64,000 nucleotides of DNA from QYOJ01 sp964449285. GTDB taxonomy: Bacteria > Bacteroidota > Bacteroidia > Bacteroidales > FEN-979. The stretch lies in assembly GCA_964449285.1 (NCBI GenBank), contig CAYUZX010000004.1, positions 15,974 to 79,973 of the forward strand, read 5' to 3'. A model generated the notes under the pieces. That model was not told the origin of the DNA. It did not search any database and saw nothing but the letters and a program-made list of their open reading frames with translations. Made by a program: the position numbers and the translations under genes. Shown here piece after piece: positions 57,672 to 64,000 of the stretch (positions are counted from its first letter, which is position 1; each line of letters begins with the position of its first letter).

Positions 57672-60600
57672 TCAATATTCGTCCCAGCTCTTGATCTTAA
57701 TCCCCTCTTCCGGTCTGCAGATTCCGTAAATGAAAGCGCTGGCCAAACGGGCGTTGGTGATGAGCGGAATGTTGAAATCCACGGCTGTCCGCCGGATGGT
57801 ATAGTCGTTGTACAGTTCCGATTTCGAGAGATCTTTCGGGATGTTGATGACCAGGTCGATCTTCTTTTCCCGAAGGTAGGTCAGCGTGTTTGGTTGCTTC
57901 TCTTCATCAGGCCAATAGAGGACTGTAGCCGGGATTCCGTTTTCCTGCAGGTAGAGCGCCGAACCCCTGGTAGCATAGAGTTGGAATCCTTTGTCGGCCA
58001 GCATCCTGGCACTCTGCAGGAGCTCCAGCTTGGAACGTGCATCTCCGGTGGAAAGGAGGATGGTTTTTTCCGGCATGCGATACCCGACGGATAACATTGC
58101 CTTTAACAGCGTCTCGTAGTAGTTCTCTCCGATGCATCCCACTTCGCCGGTGGAAGCCATCTCCACGCCCAGCACCGGGTCGGCTTTCTGAAGGCGTGAG
58201 AAAGAGAACTGAGGCGCTTTCACCCCGATGTAATCGAGGTCAAAAGCCGTCTTGCTTGGTTTCTCAGTCGGGATCCCAAGCATCACCCGGGTCGCCAGCT
58301 CGATAAAGTTGATCTTGATCACCTTGGAAACAAAGGGGAAGGACCGGGAGGCACGCAGGTTGCATTCAATTACCTTAATGTCGTTATCCCTGGCCAGGAA
58401 CTGCATATTGAAGGGACCTGTAATATGGAGAGCTCGGGAGATATCCCGTGAAATACGTTTGATCCTGCGGGCCGTCTCAAAATAGATCTTCTGGGCAGGG
58501 AATACCATGGTAGCATCCCCTGAATGAACACCGGCAAATTCAATGTGCTCAGAGATGGCATAAGCAATGATCTCCCCGTCGTTGGCTACCGCATCAATCT
58601 CGATCTCCTTGGCATTCTGGATAAATTCTGAAACCACTACCGGGTACTCTTTCGAAACCCTCGCTGCCAGGTTGAGGAAGAGGTCCAGCTCGTCATAATT
58701 GGAGACTACGTTCATCGCAGCGCCGGAGAGCACGTAAGAGGGCCTGATCAGCACAGGGAGACCCACCTCCTCCACAAACAGGTGAATCTCTTCCATGGAG
58801 GAGAGCTCTTTCCAGCGTGGTTGGTCCACCTTAAGCTCATCCAGAAGGGAGGAGAACCGATGCCTGTTTTCAGCCTGGTCGATATGCTCCGGAGAGGTTC
58901 CCAGGATCCTGACACCAAGCTTGAAGAGCGGCATGGCAAGGTTATTTGCTATCTGCCCTCCGGTGGAGACAATCACCCCTTTCGGATCCTCCAACTCGAT
59001 GATATCCATCGCACGCTCAAACGAAAGCTCGTCGAAATAGAGCCTATCACACATGTCGTAATCGGTACTGACCGTTTCGGGATTGAAGTTGATCATCACC
59101 GACCGGTATCCCTCTTTTCTAACGGCCATCAGTGCATTGACAGAACACCAGTCGAACTCCACCGAACTACCTATCCGGTATGCCCCGGACCCAATGACGA
59201 CCACCGACCGGTTATCCTGTTCCGGGATGATATCGCTTTCGGTAGCGTTGTAGGTCATGTAGAGATAGTTCGTTTGGGCTGGATACTCCGCTGCCAGTGT
59301 GTCTATCTGCTTTATAAAAGGGAAGATGCCTGCCTCTTTGCGGAAATCCCGTACCTGAAGCATCTTCTCCCTCATGTTGCCGCCATCTTTCAAAACAAAT
59401 CGGGCGATCTGGAAGTCGGAAAACCCCTTTTTCTTGGACAGGATAAATGTTTCGGTCGGGACCTCTTCCAGGGAATGAAACTGCCTGAGTTGCTGCATCA
59501 GGTCAAACACCGATTTCAACTTTACCAGAAACCACCTGTCAATCATGGTAAGTTCATAGATCTTATCAATGGAGAAGCCTGCCTGAAACGCACTGGCTAT
59601 GCAGTAGATTCGCATGTCGGTAGGTTCGGAGAGAGCTGTTTCGATATCCGGGAAGTCCAAGTCGTTGTTGCCGACAAACCCATGCATCCCCTGCCCTACC
59701 ATCCGCAGTCCTTTCTGGATCGCCTCTTCAAAGGTGCGGCCGATGGCCATCACCTCTCCTACACTCTTCATGCTCGAGCCAATCTCTTTCGAAACACCAA
59801 TGAATTTGTTCAGATCCCATCTGGGGATTTTACAGACGATATAATCCAGGGCTGGTTCAAAAAAGGCGGTGGTGGTTTTGGTAATAGCGTTTTTCAGCTC
59901 ATGAAGCCCATATCCCAGAGCAAGTTTGGCGGCGACAAAGGCAAGGGGGTAGCCGGTTGCTTTTGAAGCAAGCGCGGAAGAGCGGGAGAGTCGTGCATTA
60001 ACCTCAATCACCCGGTAATCTTCTGATTCAGGATCCAGGGCATACTGTACATTGCACTCACCCACGATGCCTATGCTACGGATGATGCTGATCGACAGCT
60101 GCCGCAGTTTGTGATACTCGCTGTTTGTGAGTGTTTGGGAAGGCGCTACAACGATGCTCTCCCCGGTATGGATCCCCAGCGGGTCGAAGTTCTCCATGTT
60201 GCATACGGTGATGCAGTTGTCGTAACTGTCTCGCATCACTTCGTATTCCACCTCTTTCCACCCTTTGAGCGACTCCTCCACCAGGATCTGGCTAGAGTAT
60301 GAGAAGGCCTTCTCGGATAGTTTTTTCAGCTCCTCTTCGTTATTACAAAACCCGGAACCCTGTCCGCCCAGCGTGAAAGCCGCCCTTACGATCACAGGAA
60401 ATCCCAGCTTCCTGGAAGCCTTGAGAGCCTCTTCCGTGCTGGTGACAGCAATGCTGCGCGGAGTATTTACATCGATTGACCTGAGTTTCCGGGCAAAAAG
60501 CTCCCGGTCTTCTGTCTCGATGATTGCCTCTACTGGCGTTCCAAGTACCTTCAACTGATACTTCTCCAGGATACCGTTTTGAAAGAGCTGAATCCCGCAG

Positions 60601-60890
60601 TTCAAAGCCGTTTGCCCGCCAAATGCCAATAAAATGCTATCGGGTCGCTCCTTTTCAATGATCTGCCCGACAAAAAAAGGAGTCACCGGAAGGAAGTATA
60701 TCTTGTCGGCTATCCCTTCGGATGTCTGAACGGTGGCAATGTTGGGATTGATCAGGATGGAGGTGATTCCCTCTTCACGGAGGGCTTTGAGAGCTTGCGT
60801 GCCACTGTAGTCAAACTCACCAGCTTCCCCGATCTTCAGGGCTCCACTTCCTAATACAAGCACCTTCCGTATTGTCTCTTTTTCGTTCAT
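57672..60890 (-). CDS. carB: Carbamoyl-phosphate synthase large subunit
   Basis: A 1072-residue enzyme of two homologous ATP-grasp halves, each starting with a GSGxxxIGxxxEFDYSGTQA-type motif (KVLVLGSGALKIGEAGEFDY near residue 9 and VVVIGSGAYRIGSSVEFDWC near 566). Metal and ATP motifs include VIEVNARLSRSSALASKATG and VIECNLRASRSFPFVSKVIK. The C-terminal MGS-like regulatory domain ends IYGICRPEEGIKIKSWDEY. It makes carbamoyl phosphate from bicarbonate, ammonia and ATP for pyrimidines and arginine. It overlaps carA by 4 bases. Confidence 0.97.
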   Translation of the reverse strand: MNEKETIRKVLVLGSGALKIGEAGEFDYSGTQALKALREEGITSILINPNIATVQTSEGIADKIYFLPVTPFFVGQIIEKERPDSILLAFGGQTALNCGIQLFQNGILEKYQLKVLGTPVEAIIETEDRELFARKLRSIDVNTPRSIAVTSTEEALKASRKLGFPVIVRAAFTLGGQGSGFCNNEEELKKLSEKAFSYSSQILVEESLKGWKEVEYEVMRDSYDNCITVCNMENFDPLGIHTGESIVVAPSQTLTNSEYHKLRQLSISIIRSIGIVGECNVQYALDPESEDYRVIEVNARLSRSSALASKATGYPLAFVAAKLALGYGLHELKNAITKTTTAFFEPALDYIVCKIPRWDLNKFIGVSKEIGSSMKSVGEVMAIGRTFEEAIQKGLRMVGQGMHGFVGNNDLDFPDIETALSEPTDMRIYCIASAFQAGFSIDKIYELTMIDRWFLVKLKSVFDLMQQLRQFHSLEEVPTETFILSKKKGFSDFQIARFVLKDGGNMREKMLQVRDFRKEAGIFPFIKQIDTLAAEYPAQTNYLYMTYNATESDIIPEQDNRSVVVIGSGAYRIGSSVEFDWCSVNALMAVRKEGYRSVMINFNPETVSTDYDMCDRLYFDELSFERAMDIIELEDPKGVIVSTGGQIANNLAMPLFKLGVRILGTSPEHIDQAENRHRFSSLLDELKVDQPRWKELSSMEEIHLFVEEVGLPVLIRPSYVLSGAAMNVVSNYDELDLFLNLAARVSKEYPVVVSEFIQNAKEIEIDAVANDGEIIAYAISEHIEFAGVHSGDATMVFPAQKIYFETARRIKRISRDISRALHITGPFNMQFLARDNDIKVIECNLRASRSFPFVSKVIKINFIELATRVMLGIPTEKPSKTAFDLDYIGVKAPQFSFSRLQKADPVLGVEMASTGEVGCIGENYYETLLKAMLSVGYRMPEKTILLSTGDARSKLELLQSARMLADKGFQLYATRGSALYLQENGIPATVLYWPDEEKQPNTLTYLREKKIDLVINIPKDLSKSELYNDYTIRRTAVDFNIPLITNARLASAFIYGICRPEEGIKIKSWDEY

Positions 60891-61957
60891 CTGGTGCGAT
60901 CGATCAGGTTCAGGAATTCGTCAAACAGGTATTCAGTGTCGGTGGGGCCACTGGAAGCTTCCGGGTGAAACTGGACGGAGAAAATCGGATACGTTTTATG
61001 CTTCATCCCTTCGTTGGTCTGATCGTTTAGGTTCACGAAAAATGTCTCCCACTCATCTCCCAGACTTCTGTCGTCAATGGCAAAACCATGATTCTGTGAT
61101 GTAATAAACGCTTTATTTGTGCCTTTCATCAAGACCGGCTGGTTATGACTTCTGTGGCCATATTTCAGTTTGTAGGTATCAGCCCCGGAAGCAAGGGCTA
61201 ACAGTTGGTTCCCCAGGCAGATCCCGAAAACCGGTTTATCCTGGCCGATGGCCCACTTAAGATTGGTTATGGTTTCAATGCACATTTTGGGGTCGCCCGG
61301 ACCGTTGGAGATGAAAAGGCCATCGTAGGTTTCGCAGGAGAAATCGTAATCCCACGGAACCCTGATGACGGTGGTGTCCCGTTTTAGAAAATGACGGATG
61401 ATGTTGTATTTCACCCCGCAGTCGACCAGCAGGATCCGCTTCGAACCATCTCCGTAAACCACTTTCTGGGATACACTCACTTGTGCCACCAGGTTCTCTC
61501 TGTTCGGGTCTGTAAATTCGACCGGCTCTCCGTCAAACTCGATCTTTCCGGGCATGGCACCCCGCTCACGGATCACCTTGGTAAGGGCCCGCGTGTCGAT
61601 ACCTGTCAGACCGGGAATACCGCTGCGTTGAAGCCATTGACCCAGACTCTCACTGGCATTCCAATGACTATACTCTTCTGAATAATCAGCGATGATGAGT
61701 CCGGTAATCTGAAGCTGATCCGATTCATAAAATTTGAAGAGATCGTTCTCGGTAATCTTAGATGGTACGCCATAATTGCCGATCAAGGGGTAAGTAAGGA
61801 CGAGGATCTGTCCCCGGTATGACGGGTCGGTGAGGCTTTCGGGATAGCCCGTCATTGAGGTATTGAAGACCACCTCCCCGGCAACCGAACGTTCACAGCC
61901 AAACGATTGGCCATAAAATACCGTTCCGTCTTCCAGAATCAGCCTGGTTTTTCTCAT
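60887..61957 (-). CDS. carA: Carbamoyl-phosphate synthase small subunit
   Basis: A 356-residue glutaminase subunit. The N-terminal domain opens KTRLILEDGTVFYGQSFGCE; the class I amidotransferase domain has GLFISNGPGDPKMC, the catalytic cysteine in PVFGICLGNQLLALASG, and the histidine in FSVQFHPEASSGPTDTEYLF. It feeds ammonia to CarB. It is the first gene of carAB; no attenuator or PyrR site was recognised upstream. Confidence 0.97.
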   Translation of the reverse strand: MRKTRLILEDGTVFYGQSFGCERSVAGEVVFNTSMTGYPESLTDPSYRGQILVLTYPLIGNYGVPSKITENDLFKFYESDQLQITGLIIADYSEEYSHWNASESLGQWLQRSGIPGLTGIDTRALTKVIRERGAMPGKIEFDGEPVEFTDPNRENLVAQVSVSQKVVYGDGSKRILLVDCGVKYNIIRHFLKRDTTVIRVPWDYDFSCETYDGLFISNGPGDPKMCIETITNLKWAIGQDKPVFGICLGNQLLALASGADTYKLKYGHRSHNQPVLMKGTNKAFITSQNHGFAIDDRSLGDEWETFFVNLNDQTNEGMKHKTYPIFSVQFHPEASSGPTDTEYLFDEFLNLIDRTR

Positions 61958-62093
61958 GCTCCGATTTAGCGGTTTATGAAAGCCTGAATCCAGCGGTAAA
62001 AGTACGGTTCCGGGATTGGAATTGAGGCAAGCAGGCGACTCTTTTTATTAACAAACTCCTGGACTTTTTCATAACGATGATAAAAGAAATGGC

Positions 62094-62101
62094 TAGATTT
62101 G
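62094..62101 (+). promoter_or_regulatory. Promoter -7 element for the histidine kinase gene
   Basis: TAGATTTG, an exact TAnnTTTG match, 18 bases before the ATG. A TTTTTC tract at 62065-62070 lies in the -33 region. Confidence 0.5.
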
Positions 62102-62119
62102 TACGTTATTAGTTGAATC

Positions 62120-63622
62120 ATGGATATTTACCTGCGAAAAAAGCGATGGAAATGGATTCTCTTTGGGATAGCCATACTGATCGTTTCTGCCTCCCTCTAC
62201 TATACCAACATCCTGGTGGAATACACCCGACAGGATGAGCGTAAAAATGTGGAAATCTGGGCTGATGCCATTCACCGGAAAGCCGACCTGGTGAATTTTA
62301 CGAACGTACTTTTTGAGCAGATCAAAAACGAAGAGCGAAAGCGTGTGTCCATGCTGGCAGAAGCACAGAAGAGGCTCATCACTAGCTCCAATGATGACCT
62401 TAACTACTACCTCGATGTCATCTCCCAGAATACTTCAATCCCGGTGATTCAAACGGATGAACGGAACAATATCGTTTCGGCACGCAATGTGGACTTCAAC
62501 ACGGATACGGTGCCCAAGCTTCTTGGACAACTGCGTGAAGAGTTCACCAACTACCCTCCCATCGTAGTGAACTACTGGGCAAACAAGAGGCTCTACCTCT
62601 ATTACAAGGATTCCAACATCTTTTCGGAGCTAAAAACTGCGCTTGACGATCTGATCAGCTCGTTCTTTTCAGAGGTGGTTCTCAATTCAGCATCGGTACC
62701 CGTGATCATTACAGATAGTACACAAAATTCGGTGATCGCGTATGGCAATCTCCCCGACAACAAGATGAAAGAGCCGGCTTTTGTACAAAAGACACTGGAT
62801 GCCATGAAGTCGCAGAATCGCCCCATTGAGGTTAACCTGGCCGATACCGGCATCCGGTATATCTTCTATAAAGATTCGTTTTTGCTCACCCAGCTGAAAT
62901 ATTACCCCTTTGTGATGTTTGGTGTGTTCAGCATCTTCCTCTTTATCGCTTACCTGCTTTTCAGCACAGCGCGTAAATCGGAACAGAACCAGGTGTGGGT
63001 TGGGATGGCAAAGGAGACCGCTCACCAACTGGGAACACCACTCTCTTCGATGATCGGGTGGGTTGAGCTGCTAAAGTTGAAAGGCCTTGATGAAGAGACC
63101 GTTACAGAGATTGAAAAGGATGTCCTCCGACTGGAGACCATCACTGACCGCTTTTCCAAGATTGGGGCTGCTGCCCGGTTAGAGCCGTACAATATTGTAC
63201 GGGTTATATACGACTCAGTGAACTACATCAAGTCACGCGTCTCCCCGAAAGTCAGGTTTACCATAACGCCGGAGATCTCCACCCAGATCATTACCCCAAT
63301 CAACCTGCACCTCTTCGAATGGGTGATTGAGAATTTATGCAAAAACGCGGTGGATGCCATGGAGGGGAATGGCTTTATCCATATCGAGGTAACGGAAGAT
63401 ACCAGCCAGGTGGTGATAGACATCACCGATTCGGGAAGAGGAATCCAGAAGTCGCGGTTCAAAACCATCTTCCATCCCGGCTATACCTCAAAGACCCGGG
63501 GATGGGGACTTGGGCTGACACTCTCTAAGCGAATTATCGATAACTATCACTCCGGAAAAATCTTCGTCAAGTCATCTACCATCGGAAAAGGGACCACTTT
63601 CCGAATTACCCTGAAAAAATAG
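62120..63622 (+). CDS. Membrane-bound sensor histidine kinase
   Basis: A 500-residue kinase. A first membrane helix (WILFGIAILIVSASLYYTNI) is followed by a periplasmic sensor region of about 230 residues and a second helix (FVMFGVFSIFLFIAYLLFST). The cytoplasmic part has the H-box in AKETAHQLGTPLSSMIGWVE near residue 298, the N-box in WVIENLCKNAVDAMEGNG, the G1 box ITDSGRGIQ and G2 WGLGLTLSKRIIDNYHSGKI. HQLGTPLSS is the form common in Bacteroidota. No response regulator is adjacent. The next gene (hemW) begins 5 bases later, so they are probably cotranscribed. Confidence 0.93.
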   Translation: MDIYLRKKRWKWILFGIAILIVSASLYYTNILVEYTRQDERKNVEIWADAIHRKADLVNFTNVLFEQIKNEERKRVSMLAEAQKRLITSSNDDLNYYLDVISQNTSIPVIQTDERNNIVSARNVDFNTDTVPKLLGQLREEFTNYPPIVVNYWANKRLYLYYKDSNIFSELKTALDDLISSFFSEVVLNSASVPVIITDSTQNSVIAYGNLPDNKMKEPAFVQKTLDAMKSQNRPIEVNLADTGIRYIFYKDSFLLTQLKYYPFVMFGVFSIFLFIAYLLFSTARKSEQNQVWVGMAKETAHQLGTPLSSMIGWVELLKLKGLDEETVTEIEKDVLRLETITDRFSKIGAAARLEPYNIVRVIYDSVNYIKSRVSPKVRFTITPEISTQIITPINLHLFEWVIENLCKNAVDAMEGNGFIHIEVTEDTSQVVIDITDSGRGIQKSRFKTIFHPGYTSKTRGWGLGLTLSKRIIDNYHSGKIFVKSSTIGKGTTFRITLKK

Positions 63623-63627
63623 TTCCG

Positions 63628-64000
63628 GTGGCCGGGATCTACCTCCATATTCCTTTCTGCAGACAGAAATGCAACTACTGCAACTTTTTTTCACTTGCTA
63701 CAACTAAATTCCGGGATGCCTTCTTTCAAGCACTTTTAAAAGAGATCTATCTCACCCGCGATTACCTGGGAGATGAACCGATCGAGACCATTTACTTTGG
63801 GGGAGGTACCCCGTCGCTTCTCCCGGTCAGCCGACTGGAGGAGATTATTGACAAGGTTCAAGGTTCAAAGTTCAAGGTTCAAGAAAAAAGCCATGAGGCA
63901 CGAAGGACGAAGGACGTAGGACGCGGGACGAGTCGAGAATTCTCAACTGCCAACTGCCAACTGCCAAATGCCGACTGTCAGTTTCGGGAGATTACCCTGG
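63628..64000 (+). CDS. hemW: Radical SAM protein HemW-like (5' part), with repeat-coded insert
   Basis: The frame from the GTG at 63628 is open to the window edge (124 codons). It opens VAGIYLHIPFCRQKCNYCNF, with the radical SAM CxxxCxxC cysteines near residues 11-18, then YFGGGTPSLLPVSRLEEII. In HemW relatives this is followed within a few residues by an EITLE segment. Here about 40 residues coded by three heptamer families intervene before FREITL at the edge. HemW is a heme chaperone related to coproporphyrinogen dehydrogenase HemN; the HemW form is preferred because of the compact N-terminus. Confidence 0.87.
   Translation, partial: MAGIYLHIPFCRQKCNYCNFFSLATTKFRDAFFQALLKEIYLTRDYLGDEPIETIYFGGGTPSLLPVSRLEEIIDKVQGSKFKVQEKSHEARRTKDVGRGTSREFSTANCQLPNADCQFREITL
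63852..63981. repeat. Heptamer arrays inside hemW (CAAGGTT; CGAAGGA; CAACTGC)
   Basis: CAAGGTT-type units at 63852-63883, CGAAGGA/CGTAGGA/CGCGGGA units at about 63901-63934, and CAACTGC, CAACTGC, CAACTGC, CAAATGC, CGACTGT from 63944. Three families lie within 130 bases, all in frame and stop-free. Confidence 0.92.

Noticed and set aside
58782..59966. Long plus-strand frame of 394 codons opposite carB
   Set aside because: Shadow of carB; composition and motifs support only the minus-strand gene.
1..64000. tRNA, rRNA or riboswitch genes
   Set aside because: No cloverleaf, rRNA segment or known riboswitch core could be recognised by eye in the intergenic regions, all of which are short.

Overview
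The window looks like a chromosomal segment from an anaerobic or facultative member of Bacteroidota, probably Bacteroidales-like and uncultured. The grounds are a type IX secretion C-terminal domain, Bacteroidota-type promoters (TAnnTTTG, once with a perfectly spaced TTTG box), an AtpB with a long exported N-terminus, twin exbD genes with tonB, a PstS-like protein and a TPR protein in one operon, a DUF3109 protein, and complex I without its NADH module. No rRNA, tRNA, CRISPR array or prophage was recognised. No gene-free stretch exceeds about 220 bases.

Layout. 1-5.1 kb (minus strand): an electron-transfer operon hdrC-hdrB-hdrA-mvhD/floxD-floxC-floxB (floxB runs off the edge). 5.3-12.1 kb (minus): exbB-exbD-exbD-tonB-tonB, preceded by a TPR gene and a PstS-like lipoprotein gene. 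12.2-22.8 kb (minus): nuoA-B-C-D-H-I-J-K-L-M-N with two small conserved-looking genes behind it; nuoE, F and G are absent. 23-28.8 kb: a large SWIM/SNF2 helicase, a decayed DUF1801/YdeI gene, a small element carrying a four-helix-bundle (23S-IVS type) gene between inverted octamer repeats, DUF3109 and ferritin. 28.9-34.2 kb (minus): atpB-E-F-H-A-G; atpD and atpC are not here. 34.3-44.4 kb: tolC, a membrane fusion protein, tsaB, a T9SS cargo protein, a glutaryl-CoA-type dehydrogenase, ispG, a lipid kinase and a small outer-membrane protein. 44.4-55.7 kb: O-antigen ligase, deacetylase and GT2 genes, nitrilase, pgk, GT9, cvpA, mlaF/mlaE, small lipoproteins, an SprT-like protein and manC. 55.7-64 kb: an S9 peptidase, carB/carA, a histidine kinase and the start of hemW.

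Together the energy genes suggest a ferredoxin-based economy. The Hdr/Flox complex can couple NADH oxidation to ferredoxin reduction, the EFG-less complex I could oxidise ferredoxin or another donor and pump ions, and the H+-type ATP synthase would use the gradient. This is inference from gene content.

The most unusual feature is a dispersed system of degenerate tandem repeats with a strict 7-base period (families ATTACGA, ACGTCTY, GACGARG, GGYATCC, AGGKTCA, CAACTGC, CTTCCTT) and a smaller class with an 8-base period. They sit between genes inside the nuo and atp operons, overlap the stop codons of nuoB and atpA, bracket atpG as nested inverted arrays, and are inserted in frame inside four conserved genes (tsaB, ispG, a GT9 glycosyltransferase and hemW). 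In all four genes the arrays lie in a stop-free orientation. The octamer class also forms the perfect 19-bp inverted ends of the four-helix-bundle element, which makes that gene a candidate partner of the repeats.
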